Shown piece after piece: positions 53,443-64,000 of a DNA stretch of 64,000 bases. The stretch lies in NCBI GenBank assembly GCA_949987705.1, contig OX465281.1, forward strand, positions 9,092,001 to 9,156,000, given 5' to 3'. Numbering within the stretch: position 1 is the first letter of the stretch; each line of letters begins with the position of its first letter. The notes beneath the pieces are model-generated. The model did not search any database and was not told the origin of the DNA. It worked only from the letters and a program-made list of their open reading frames with translations. This DNA is from Thereva unica (lineage: Eukaryota; Arthropoda; Insecta; Diptera; Therevidae). The translations under genes were made by a program, and so were the position numbers.

Positions 53443-53982
53443 TAAGGGCGCGCGCACACAGAAAGCGGAGCGGAGCGGAACTTATCAGCTCTGCCCTAAC
53501 TTTACATTAAAATCCCTATAACTGCGCACACTGCAAGCTGAGCGGAGCTGATAAGCTACTGACGGAGCGGAGTTGATTTTTCTTGCTGGTTTTGTGGCAA
53601 TTGTCTCAGCGCGTAAAAATGATTCCGAATGAAAAATTCTTTAGAAAAATTCTGTATATGGAATTCGAAAAGGTTTTCTAGGAAATTGGGCTGAAGTAAA
53701 AATTTTATTTAGGTTGTTGTACCCATATCGTTTTTTTCTTAAAATATATTGTTTTCGTAAAAATGAATTTTCACATAAAATACTTCTTTGCAATTTTGAA
53801 GATACCATTTTAAATCAACTCGTATAATGAATGATGACCCAAATAATGAAGCAAACATAATTCTACGTAAATTCCCAAATGCTCTTCTCCGCTCCGATTT
53901 TGGTGTGCGCACCGATAAGCTCAGCTCCGGTCAGCTTGGATAAGCTCAGCTCCGCTCCGCTTTCTGTGTGCGCGCGCCCTAA
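53443..53982. mobile_element. MITE, PIF/Harbinger-like (TSD TAA)
   Basis: The element 53446-53979 (534 bp) starts GGGCGCGCGCACACAGAAAG and ends in the reverse complement, giving an inverted terminal repeat of about 32 bp (through GCGGAGCGGAGC). TAA flanks both sides (53443-53445, 53980-53982), the 3-bp TWA duplication typical of PIF/Harbinger. Subterminal GAGCTGATAAGCT-like words repeat on both sides. No ORF, so it depends on a transposase from elsewhere. Confidence 0.85.
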
Positions 53983-56518
53983 GGCATGTTATTTTTTTCT
54001 AGGAAATATATACAAATTTGATAATCAATATTTTCCCAGAAAAAGTATCCGTTAAGGAGATGTTCACAGGAAACCGATACTCGGAGCGATGGGAACGATA
54101 ATATCAAGGCTCGACCCAATATCCAGCTCTTTCCCAGAATTTCTCCAAAAATTGAGCCTATATTTATCTAATATTAACCAGGCCTTATTAATATGGCCAG
54201 GGAACAGACAAAGCAATACTCCTTCCTCACGGCACACTCCAAATCAATACCCAAAATTATTCTGCAAAAAGATTCCACCCAACCAATAATCTCCTGCGCA
54301 ATGCACCTTCCACAGCTTGGGTATTTGTAGTGGCCACAGGGTGTTTATGTTGCTACTGTACTATTATAGCGGCATCGAAGTGCTCTCTTCTTAGAAAAAT
54401 TCATAACGTCCAAAAGAACAACAGAAGCAATTGTCAAAACAAGGACTCCTCTACCCTCTTGTCCTGGGAATCTGTTGGCATCCAGTCACTGGAAGTTGAT
54501 AAAAATCAATAACAAAGCCGCAGGGCCGTAAGCACTTATTAAATTTTGAACTTCGCAAATGAGGTTCGAGGAAGACAATCTCCTGGCGAACTTTCGCAGA
54601 AGATCATCATTAATTCAGGTTTTCCAGTGTTTTAATGGCTGTTCTCCCGGCAGTTCTCTGGCTCGAGCCGAAGATCTGGAAAATCTTTAATTGAAATAAA
54701 CTCGGATTCTTTGCTTCAACCTCTCCTCGCCTACTCCTGGGGGGGCGAAAGTTACCTGGGGAAAAACTATTTCAAAAGTAGTTTAAGTCACTTAAGGAAC
54801 TATAGATAACACGATTCCACCTGTTCCGAGCACGGCGAGAGACGTCTCAATCTCCGATGGAGTTTGCTTCAAACTTTTCCCAATTACGTAGCTCATGGCC
54901 CTTCGCACAAACGGGGGTGCCGCCAAGGTACACACAGGTGAACAGTAGTTGTCGGGATTTAGGCAGGGATTACATTGCCAGTGATAGTTATAAGCACTCT
55001 GATGTGTCCCAGTTCGGGGCCCGGGTAAATTACGTGGAAATTTGCGTAATACTAAAGGACAGATTTATTAATTTAATTTGTCCTTAAGAAATTTCGTCGA
55101 AGGCCGGATTTGTTGTCATCCATTGAATTTCGGGGATATCCCAAAGGATTACCGAAGGGATTTCGTTAATATTTAATAACGTGTGTGTGAGAGAGAGCGC
55201 CTTGTCCTATATTATTCCCTTTTGTAACATGGCATACGCATACTCGCATTTACACTACCCCTACCCCCTACTCCCACCCCCAGCCCCTCCAAAGAAAGGG
55301 CTTATTTCAAATTTAATATTTTATAAGATTTTCATCAAAAGCACATTCACAGGGGGTGTGTGTTTATGTAACAATGTGACACTATTCCGGCTTATGTTAC
55401 AGCCCTACATTAGCTGGGACATGCAACACACACTGTTAATTGCACCAGAATTCATTTGAGTGCATTTAACTACAAGGGCTGCATTAATTGTTTGTCATCG
55501 GAGCCCGCTGGTTATTACGGCTGGGCACGCGAGTTTTCCATTAGATTAAAAGTATAAAATTGTCATAAATTAATGGGAGTACATTTATCGGGTCAAGAGT
55601 AAATTTAATTGGCTTGAAATTATGTTTTTCTTTTTCAAATAGAAACCGGAGACAATTAGGCGGGAAATGCTTTTTTTAGTAAGTAATTTTAATTAATTTA
55701 GAAATTTATTCTTCATTTTTGTTAATTGTGGTCTAGAGGGGTTATTGCTTTATATTTGGATTTACGGCACTGAGTTCGTATTTATGATTCTTTTCTATTT
55801 TTTAATTTTTTTTCCAAATTACGATTTCTTTAAGATAAGCTTTGGAGGTTCTAGAGCAATACACAGCGCCATCTTTTATATTCTCTGGTATGCGAACTTG
55901 TTGCTTGGTTTAGGTCTTGGCTTCATATCATGGCTATGCATTGGTTTGTGGCTTGGCTGGAAGTGTTTTCATGTAATTATCTATGTGCGGTGCTTGTATG
56001 AGATTTTGGTTTTTGGATGTAGAAAATAGAAATATTAGCAAAAACTAAAGTTAGCCCTATCAATATTTTGTTAGCTTCTATAGATTCTAGAAAGTTATGG
56101 CATTGGTGCTGTTGGGAATAAAAATTTTATCAAGGATCAACAGTTTTCGAGATGTTAGTATTTTAATTATGTTAGGTGACCAATAGTATTGATTCATTTT
56201 GCTGTAGGATATGTACTTTTGCACATATTTCTTTTCAACCCCTGGCGTTACTCACTTCTACCAAGAATTTCTATACCCAATTGCATCCCGTCTGGCTTGT
56301 TGGGAATATGTTCCAGTTTGGATGTGTGTCATCTTCGTGATAGCACTAACCCGTTCCATCGAAAGCACTGCAGCTGGCAATGATAGTGCTGCCGAGACTA
56401 CCTTGACCTCTATTATCCATCCGCATGAAAGAGAATTTGAATTTTCACTCTTGTCTTCTCCTTTAACGGCTCTACACCCGGGATCCGGTCCTGGCCTCTC
56501 GCAACTGTTATCTCATCA
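53983..56518. other. Unique non-coding DNA
   Basis: No gene or TE supported. 54.5-55.1 kb is less AT-rich. A GT/GA-rich tract lies at about 55180-55197. 56.2-56.5 kb may include the 3' UTR of the RTE element that ends at 56519. Confidence 0.4.
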
Positions 56519-58012
56519 TCATAAATAGCTCCACAGCCTGTTATTGGCCTTGGCTTCCTGCAACATCCTCCTCCAGAACTGTCGGTTCCTGGCTTGAAGT
56601 CTCCAATTTCTTATACCTAGGGTTCGTAGATCTTCTCCTACGCTGTCTATATATCTCTTTTTTGGACGTCTCGTACCTCTGTGTCCGTCTGGTTTCTTGT
56701 TCATAATAATTTTTGTTATGCTGTCGTCACTGCTACGTTCAACATGTCCTGCCCATCGGATTCTGTTAATTTTTATAGTTTTTATGATGTTTGAATCTTT
56801 ATGCAACTGATACAATTCGTGATTGTATCTTCTCCTCCAAACACCGTTTTCGTTGATTCCTCCATGTATAGTGCGCAGGATTTTTCTTTCGAAGCACCCT
56901 AGGAGGTGTTCTTCGTTACTTATTAATGTCCAGGTTTCGGATCCATACAGTAGTATTGGCCTTATAAGAGTTCTGTACAGTTTTACTTTAGTGCTTCTTG
57001 ATATGTTCCTTGATAAGAAATGTTTACGTAGCCCAAAGTAGCATCTGTTTCCCAGCGCTAATCTCCTTTTAACTTCTAATGTCGTGTCGTTGTCTTTTGA
57101 AATTAGCGTCCCTAGATATATAAATTCTTTTACTGCTTCGATGTTGTATGTATCAATTGTCATATTCTGGCGATCATTACGTCTTTTGGAGATGCACATA
57201 TATTTCGTTTTCTCTTCATTAATTGCTAGTCCGAATTTCTTTGCTGCTCTTTCTAGCGATATGAAGGCTTCTTTCATTGCTACGGGGGATCTGGCTAGTA
57301 TTACGATGTCGTCAGCGTACGCCAATATTTGTACCGACTTGTTGAAAATACTGCCCGCGGTGTTAATTCCTGCGTCTCTTATCACTTTTTCCATAGCTAC
57401 GTTAAATAGTAAGCACGATAGGGCATCTCCTTGTCTTAGTCCTACTGTGGCGTTGAATGGTTCTGATAGCTCTCCTTCAATTCTTATTCTGCATAATACC
57501 TCTTTCATTGTCATTTTGGTCAAATTTACGAGGTGTTTGGGGAATCTTAGGTACTCCATAGCTTTGTATAACTCTTCACGTTTTATTTTATCATAGGCGT
57601 TTCTGAAGTCTATGAATAGCGAATGTATGTTTATGTTAAATTCATTCGCCTTTTCTAGGACCTGGCTAAGGGTGAAAGTATGGTCTGTGGTAGATCTTCC
57701 GGGACGGAAACCGCTTTGATAGTTTCCCAGAGCTTCTTCTGCGTAAGGCTGCAGTTTAACGTATAAGATATTTGAAAATACTTTATATGCTACGTTCAGT
57801 AGAGTGATGCCTCTATAGTTACGGCAGTTTAGCTGATCTCCTTTTTTATGAATAGGGCACACAATGCCCTCGCTTCATTCCGATGGTATTTGTTTCTGGG
57901 TCCATATTAGTGTTACGATTTCATGCAGGCTTAATATTACGTTTTCACCTCTTTTTTTAATAGCTCTGCTACAATGTTATCTTTGCCCGGAGATTTGTTG
58001 TTTTTTAGTTTT
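56519..58012 (-). pseudogene. RTE-clade reverse transcriptase, 3' part, long open frame
   Basis: The frame 57862-56519 encodes 447 residues with all main RT motifs: NYRGITLLN (15-23), SGFRPGRSTTD (50-60), LFIDFRNAYD (82-91), GLRQGDALSCLLFN (141-154) and AYADD (181-185). The RTE-type C-terminus includes RILLYGSETW-like, RIRWAGHVERS and GTRRPKKRYIDSV. Upstream the homology goes on (KLKNNKSPGKDNI, IPSE*SEGIVCPIHKKGD) but with a TGA in place of Trp near 57876 and a frameshift in an A-run near 57948. The gene is then cut at 58012 by a Helitron2-like insertion and continues at 59899. The 3' end reads TTATGATGATGAG, a short repeat tail. Confidence 0.88.
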
Positions 58013-59898
58013 GACATGAATATGTCTTATCCCTGGGGTCTATTTGAAAGAATGTGCGGAGACGAAAATCGTTACCATGACTCATTACTGTTTGGCATAC
58101 TTTTAGGATAAATTTTAGAAGCAAATTAAATTTATATTTAATTCTGCATATTTTTAGGTGAAAATATTATCGAAAGCTTTCTTAAGGTTAGAAAATTTTC
58201 GAGACATTTCTTTTGACATGAATATTTGTCGTTTTGCCAAAATGACTGTTTCGAGCACATACATTAACAAGAAGCTATGCTAGCAGCTTTTTTGCGTCCA
58301 ATATCATAGCAGCTTTTTTTTGTTCAATCGCTGCGAGTTCTTGTTCCAAGAGTGAGAAAAAGTGTCCAGGATATTTTACTTTGTGTGAGATTTTTTAAAC
58401 AGCTTATGGGGCCCATCCACTGACATATAATAATGGACTGCTCATCAGCAATTATTCCCATACAAACCGATGGCACCAAAAAGGTATAGTCGCTCGCTCA
58501 TCCATAAGCCCCCAAACTGACAGAAGCACTCAGAAATAAAATCAATTAGAAAAAAATAGACGGGTATAGTGATGTTTATATCTTTTGCTCTTTTCCCCAT
58601 AAGCCCCCGGATTTTGACATACAGAATGTCAGTTGCTAAGACAGGCGTTAAGAACTTAAATCAGATACACATAAAATTTGCAAATTAATGAAAAAAAGGC
58701 ATTTTAAAAGGTGAAAAAGTGAAAATAGTGTTTATTAATTTTTTTAAACAAAATATTTGTGTTGTTTTAATGTTTTAAGTACGTATTTAAAAAAATGTAA
58801 ATTTCAAAAGTGATTCCGGTGTTTACATGGAGTGAAAAAAGGTTTTTAGCCTATGGAACAAATTGGTGCCATGAAAAATTTCTCATAAGCAGTCCATTCT
58901 ATATGTCAGTGGGCCCATCCAACTAGTTGTCCAAACTGAGTTGTGTAAAAAGTTGTTGTTTTGCCACAAACGCTTCAACTGAGTTGATATTTCAACTGTC
59001 AATTCGATATTTTATAGGCAATTTGAAAGTTAAATGAAATTGTAGAAAACCCGCAACTAAGTTTTATAATAATAAAAATTGGAGAAAGATGATTTTTTAG
59101 ATTAATTATAATTGTTTTTAATTATTAATATGAATATTTATATTTTTCAAAATATAAATTAAATTCTAAAAGTATAAATTATGAAAATAATTTAATAATA
59201 TGTGAACTTTCATAATTTAAATTAAAAATAATGCAAAATAAACTTGCAAAAAATATATTCTTCGAATTCAGGCTTAATTCATCCAAGTAGTTTGCCAAAC
59301 TGCAATACACACAGTGCGACTAGTTGCCCAAACTCTAAACCCCGCCCTCATAAAATTAAAAGATTTTGATTTATCCCAACTGAAACCCCAACTGTCAAAT
59401 CAGTTTGCCAACTGCCCCACACACGATGCGATTCAGTGACAACACAACTCAGTTAGGACAACTAGTTGGCCTGTGGATGGGCCCCATTAGAAAAGGTGTG
59501 CTTGAGTCGTCCGTCGCGCGATATTTTTGTGTTTTCGAAGCGGGGCGGAATCAGGATCGATATCAGGGAATTTTCTTACTACGCAGTTTGCGAATTGAGT
59601 GTGGTACGGCCGCGGCGCGTTTAGAATTTTTGCAAAAGCACAATTTTTTTATTTTGAACGATTTCGTTTCGTGTGTTTGTATTCTGTTACATTGTGGAAA
59701 AGGATAAGATGGTTGAAGGGTATGTACTGAAGCGAGCCAGATATATATTGTTGTATGCATTCCTTTCGACCCCCTCCAGGGGTTCTTTCCAATAAGAACA
59801 AGAAGGTGATTTCCAATAAGAACAAGAAACAAATAGACCCCAGGGATAAGACATATTCATGTCTACTGTGCCATCGAGAAGCCATGGCACTTCCCGTC
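58013..59898 (+). mobile_element. Helitron2/HINE-like non-autonomous element (with nested MITEs)
   Basis: A perfect 34-bp inverted repeat occurs at 58013-58046 (GACATGAATATGTC...) and 59830-59863. The second copy is subterminal and is followed by a stem-loop (GTGCCAT...ATGGCAC, 59868-59890) and the end CCCGTC at 59898. It is inserted between T residues of the RTE gene without a clear target duplication. A direct repeat TTTCCAATAAGAACAAGAA lies at about 59785 and 59809, just inside the right repeat. This layout (5' terminal repeat, minisatellite, inverted subterminal repeat, hairpin, T|T target) fits Helentron-associated HINE/DINE elements. Without the MITEs it is about 800 bp. Confidence 0.6.
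58404..59489. mobile_element. Two fused MITEs sharing outer ends (TSD TTA)
   Basis: Outer ends 58407 (TGGGGCCCATCCAC...) and 59486 (...GTGGATGGGCCCCA) are a perfect 14-bp inverted repeat flanked by TTA (58404-58406, 59487-59489), as in PIF/Harbinger elements. Inside are two inverted-repeat units. 58407-58916 has arms containing CACTGACATATA and ATGGACTGCT. 58911-59486 has arms containing AACTAGTTGTCC and AACTGAGTTGTG. They meet at the palindrome GGGCCC (58911-58916). Confidence 0.75.
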
Positions 59899-60553
59899 TT
59901 TTTTCACTGCGTCTTGTACGTCTTCTAATGTAGGCATACCTCCCGCTAGTTCTTCTGCTACTTCCACGTTTTCTGTTGGCGGTTGCTCCTCATCTCCAGC
60001 TAGCAGTTCTTTGAAGTGTTCGCACCATCTAGTTAGAACTAGTTCTTTGGTGCTTAAGATTTCCCCATTCTTATTTTTGCACATAGTTACTCTGGGCTTG
60101 AAACCGACTCGGTGCTCATTTACTTTTTTATATATAGTTGCCTGAAGTCGTTTCGGCTGTTCGCTTCTTCTATTTTTAACACTTCGTTTTCCCAGTACTC
60201 CTTTTTATTCGCTTTGTGCACTCTTTTCTCCTGCCTTCTTTTTTCTTTGTACAGCTCAGCTGCATTTCTCGTTCTGTGTTTCTGTAACATCACTTGATAT
60301 GCTACATTCTTTTCCTGCGTTACTCGTGCACAGTCATCGTCGAACCATTCATTTCTTCTTTCACGGGGCTCGTATCCTAGAGTATTTGACGATGATTCTT
60401 TGATTAGAGTTTTTAAGTTACTCCATTTAACCTCTATGTCTTCGGCGCTGTCGTTACTTGCATTTGTCACTCTTCTATTTATTTCATCTACATATTCTTC
60501 TTGTTTTTCCTCTTCTTTTAACAATTTCACGTTAAAAACTGTTATCTCAACCA
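59899..60553 (-). pseudogene. RTE-clade element, endonuclease-RT linker part
   Basis: Continuation of the 56.5-58.0 kb gene on the far side of the insertion: VKLLKEEEKQEEYVDEINRR (60530 downward), then LGYEPRERRNEWFDDDC, KVNEHRVGFKPRVTMCKNKN, LTRWCEHFKELLAG and PTLEDVQDAVKK at 59905, where the host frame is cut. A frameshift lies near 60115. The segment is the usual RTE linker between endonuclease and RT. The endonuclease itself is missing: at about 60555 the sequence switches to another element's tail. Confidence 0.82.
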
Positions 60554-60554
60554 G

Positions 60555-60700
60555 CCTCGATTCTGAGCCGATGCCATCCAGTTTGGCATCTCTAAGCTCT
60601 GAACGTCCTGGTCTAAACCATCCTTCCAGCGAAGATTGGGTCTCCCTAGCTGTCGCACCCCATAGGTTTTACCACAGAGTAAGGTTCAATAAGGTTCAAT
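60555..60700 (-). pseudogene. Second RTE-like C-terminal fragment
   Basis: The reverse complement reads VRQLGRPNLRWKDGLDQDVQ, SLEMPNWMASAQNRGW, the 'GRP.lRW.Dg...D...lg..nW...A.nR..W' end of RTE-type proteins. It abuts the truncated 5' end of the RTE element above and belongs to a different copy. Confidence 0.65.
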
Positions 60701-61599
60701 AATTACTTCAGGAACTGAAGCCTCTGAAGCAGTTGACAAGTCGTCTATATACCGAATGGCTGCGTGAATAAAGGTCTGTGATTGTGAATTTTACAGAGAA
60801 CATCATCTTCAGCGACAAAAAACACTTTAACCTAAATGTTTTCTTAAACAAACAGAATTGTTGCATCTGGGCCGATTAGAGCCCAAGAGTTATTATTGCT
60901 ATGTTGGTGCAGCGGAGGGAAATGATTACTACCCGATTTGCATTGGAAAAAACGAGGTCGAAAAATATGAGAATTTCGCCGTGAATGTTCACTGTGTCAT
61001 GTTGCCAAGCGCCAAGGTCTCCCAACTGAGTACTAATCGCATCCAATGCTGCTTGACATCCGTAATCGAACATGAACCAGTCTATTAAATATCCAGTGAA
61101 CGTGAACACTAACATTATTGCATGAAATTTGAAGTAAGGCAACTAATGCTGTAAATATACTAAGGGCGACGGCGACGGTGCACACAAATTAAAAAGCACA
61201 CACAAGAATAATCATCTTCGACATCCGAATGCTACACACGCGCACAGGAACATACGAGAATAGCAACACAATCCCATGTCACACCGCCCAGGCAACTTTG
61301 AGGGGCGACGGCTACGAAATAGAACTTGGATTGATTGAGTCGCCACTCTCGGCGACCTCGTCGTCGAGTGGTCTGCATATTGTGCTGCACCCTTCATACT
61401 CATAGAAAAGCTGTGTGTTCTATTCGTTTTTGCCAGTCGCTGTGGGAACTATTTTCGCCCTTAGTATGTTTACAGCATTAAGCTTTGTATGAATAAAACT
61501 AAAGCTTGCTTAAAGCTGAAGATGCAGCACGGCGACCACTTTGAAAGGAGAGCTAAAATGGAAAGGTCGTCGCCAGCAGCAAGGTGGGCGAAAGTTAAG
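60701..61599. other. Non-coding
   Basis: A direct repeat AAGGTTCAATAAGGTTCAAT lies at about 60681-60700 at the left edge. No gene supported. Confidence 0.4.
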
Positions 61600-61745
61600 C
61601 TGTGGTCTTCCAGTAGAAGGTTCAATCCTCGATAGAAGAAGCTGTCCAGGTGAGAGCAAACACCAACCAGGTGACAATCGAAATAAGTGACCCGGATGAG
61701 ATCACCTCCAAAGAAGAGGTATGTGAGGCCCTGCATAGCTAACTG
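61600..61745 (+). pseudogene. R1-clade ORF1 (gag-like) fragment
   Basis: The plus strand reads VRANTNQVTIEISDPDEITS, KEEVCEALHS with a stop near 61740. It matches the conserved '.v.v.dlDe.T.keev..aL' segment found upstream of the CCHC knuckles in R1-type ORF1 proteins. Only about 40 residues remain. It may belong to the same family as the copies at 13.2 and 22.6 kb. Confidence 0.5.
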
Positions 61746-61799
61746 GGTCTGCTACAAATGCAGGAACAAAACATGGGACTAGGGAAAGCATATGATGGT

Positions 61800-62165
61800 A
61801 CACACCATCACTGTTGTCCTTGACTTACTACAGCTTTTGCTTTAATGATTGCCAATCTCTGGCCAGCCCGTTCTTTTCAGTTTCCAAATTGTCTTTAGCC
61901 TTTCTCGAAGTCGTCAATGTACGTTTTTTTTAGGGCGTCTAGTTCTCCGTTTTCTTCATGGCAATGCTTCGTCTGCGTTCCTCAATATCCACACTTCCGA
62001 GCCATATATGTAAGATAGGCCTATAGTTCACACTATTGTGGTCGATGTAGTCGATGAGTAACGAAGGCGAGGGCGAAAACCAAATTGATCCTCGCCTAGT
62101 AGCCTTTTCATGTATGGTTATAGTCGATTATAGAGTATACGAAACGTTCGAGTATGGTTGAAGTC
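61800..62165 (-). pseudogene. Mosaic non-LTR RT scraps, RTE-like
   Basis: The reverse complement in mixed frames gives LLGEDQFGFRPRLRY (about 62090), YGSEVWILRNADE (about 62005) and KKTYIDDFEK (about 61920). These are in the order of an RT gene, but whole domains are missing between them and stops are frequent. Weak evidence. Confidence 0.4.
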
Positions 62166-64000
62166 TAATATCCATTGGCGGGGACAGACACATCATTGTT
62201 ATATATAACGACAGACCAAACAATGAAAACGAATCACAGTCACAAATCACAACAATGTCGCATTTATCACAAATTTCATTTCTGTGCTTATCTGTCATAT
62301 TATGCTTTTGAAGTGACCAAATAATTGTATAAGCAAGAAGACATTGTCAATTATTTGACATTCCCTTGAACGATCTTAAAATTTAAAGTCGGCACAAAAA
62401 CTCCACCCCTTTGTTGCTTTAACACCAACATTTCAATAAGGCTCGATATGATTATCAACTCGAAATACTAGATTTTAAATTTAGAATTTTTTCCCCAAAA
62501 AAACGGGGGTAATTGACAAGGGTCCTAGCATAGCATAGCAGGGAATCGAATAATGCTACCCTCTTCAGCTATTTTGAAAACATCAAGATTTCGCCCTTTC
62601 CAGAAAGTTGTGCTGCGACACATTCCTTCTCCACCCACCCCCTTCCAATTGATTTCTAATATCCTGTCATCTTCGTGCTTTCTCTTTTGTTGTTGTTATC
62701 GTTTCATTCTTTCTTTCTCCCCGGAGAAAGTTGCCAAAGAAAACTTTTCACCCTTATTATCCGGCCGTTCCAGCTAAAACTGTCACTTTAAGTGAGAAAT
62801 AAAAATTTCACCCCCAAACCGAGTCGGGCCGCCGAGAATTGTCTGTAGTAAAGTTTTCCAATATGAGAGCCCGGAAAGTTTTCGCATGTAAGTTGCCAGA
62901 CCAGGGAGAAATAGTTCGGCAGGGCCCTGATAAAAGTTTGCCACGGTGTTCGCCCCGTTAAGGATAATCAGGATGCGAATATAAAAGTGGCCCCCGTTGA
63001 AAATTTGATCAAACTTTATGATAAGGGTGTCGGGGTGTCTTAGGGATCGCTTACAGATGAAATTAATCACTAGGAAGTATGTCCGTGGGGTTGTCGCAGA
63101 AACCAGAAACTATCCTGCCAGAAGTCCTTCACTCCGCCACCGTGAGTAATGCTCCCCGTCGAAAGTCTCCAGTTCCACGCGCTTACTTATGGCTGTGAAA
63201 TTGATTGCCGCAATCAAACGCCGAAGTCAACCGCCGAATCATTGCTTATCCAAATTGGATTAAAATTCCAAAGTGCACGGCATCCAGTCGTCGCTGTTAT
63301 CAGAGCGCGAGGGGACTGCGCGGCACTGCGGCCTCTTTACTGTCAATCAATAATTTAATTTGTGAAGAGCTGCTCCACTGTCTCCGCTGTCGTCGTCGCC
63401 GGCTGTCACTGTCCCAAAGGGCGACTCCAGCTTCTTCTTTTCGCCGTGGGGCCCTTCTTCGTCGGTTGGCAAGGGAAAATCCATTTCGCTCCGTTTAATT
63501 CGAGAAAGATGGTGAGTTCTGAACGGTCTCTCTTCTCACACCGAATTAGATTAATTAAATCTTCAAAAACTTCACGGAAGCTGATGAGATTTCTTTCGGG
63601 ATAACTCCGGCAGCGAAATGATCAATCGTTGTGACTTCAGTTAATAGGGCGTGAAGCTATTTTTCGCCTTCTTTTACGGGGACGGTTTCTCTCTGATGAA
63701 TTAGTTTTTTCCACTAATCAAGCAAAGATTATCTGAAGTTATCAAGCTGATAACGAATTGTATTAACATCGGGCCTGCGACGATGGCACATAGTTAAGCC
63801 GGCTTAACGAGGAAAGCATCTTATGGAATGATTTTAATCTGCCGAGCATCAGCCATGAGTTCCGCCCAAAATGTAAAGGGAAGTTTTAATTCCAACGACA
63901 AGCCAATTTTTTTGGGTAAAAAACTTAAGCTTAACGAACAGCATTTTATAGAGCATGGGACGTTGGTCATATCACAGTGCAATGTCTGGATTAGGTCGAA
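62166..64000. other. Unique DNA; possible untranslated exon with strong splice donor
   Basis: 62.5-64.0 kb is repeat-poor and less AT-rich. GAAAGATG|GTGAGT at about 63503-63516 is a near-perfect 5' splice site. It follows a CG-rich segment (63280-63500) that could be a first exon. No protein family recognised and no acceptor assigned. Confidence 0.3.

Noticed and set aside
60120..60297. Short plus ORFs rich in Phe/Leu/Ser (membrane-like)
   Set aside because: Antisense of the lysine/glutamate-rich RTE linker, which produces F/L/S-rich frames on the other strand.

Overview
The window is nuclear DNA of an insect, most likely a fly (Diptera), and about half of it is recognisable transposable-element (TE) wreckage. 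This rests on the TE mix (R1-clade, RTE-clade and CR1/Jockey-group non-LTR elements, Ty3/gypsy, mariner, Transib, hAT, Helentron), a tRNA-Lys relic whose 5' half matches the standard insect tRNA-Lys, and the absence of bacterial gene organisation. The species cannot be named from sequence alone. I find no convincing host protein-coding gene. Everything with a recognisable protein domain is transposon-derived.

Layout. 1-3460: an open non-LTR ORF2 runs off the left edge (minus), followed by an ORF1 relic, an opposed RT fragment and a gypsy integrase fragment. 3530-3780: a short tandem repeat. 7406-7890: a tRNA-Lys-like relic and a gypsy RT fragment. 10264-10591: a tRNA-derived SINE. 12925-14440: two opposed R1-clade fragments. 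19735-20800: an RTE tail and a second RT tail. 22640-24190: an R1 relic split by a foldback element. 25488-28140: RTE endonuclease fragment, Tc1/mariner-like head, SINE, mariner transposase, then a Helentron helicase plus endonuclease fragment. 28140-35000 is mostly unique DNA with a candidate TATA/Inr promoter and a perfect 36-bp hairpin. 35000-38550 holds dispersed repeats and a third SINE. 38993-42547 is a hAT element (8-bp TSD) into which a Transib element (5-bp TSD CGCCG) has jumped. 42550-45000 is unique and GC-richer. 46081-51446 is a full-length, intact CR1/Jockey-group retrotransposon inserted into an older repeat. 53446-53979 is a MITE with TSD TAA. 56519-60555 is an RTE element carrying a Helitron2-like insert that itself carries two fused MITEs. 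60560-62165 holds more RTE and R1 scraps. 62170-64000 is unique DNA.

Most informative points. (1) The Transib element has intact ends: the right terminal heptamer equals the V(D)J heptamer CACAGTG, and a matching 5-bp target duplication is present, but the transposase is broken and its presumed first catalytic Asp is Asn. (2) The 46-51 kb retrotransposon has two uninterrupted ORFs linked by an in-phase A AAA AAC heptamer, with ORF2 in the -1 frame and no usable AUG at its start, which suggests programmed -1 frameshifting. (3) Nested insertions (RTE > Helitron2-like > MITEs, hAT > Transib, old repeat > CR1-like) give a relative chronology. (4) The Helentron fragment joins a Pif1-like helicase end to an apurinic-type endonuclease.

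Regions between these elements are AT-rich and show no supported gene. The blocks at about 18.3-19.1, 28.6-30.2, 33.2-34.9, 43.6-44.5 and 62.8-64.0 kb are less AT-rich and low in recognisable repeats, so they are the best places for host regulatory sequence or untranslated exons.
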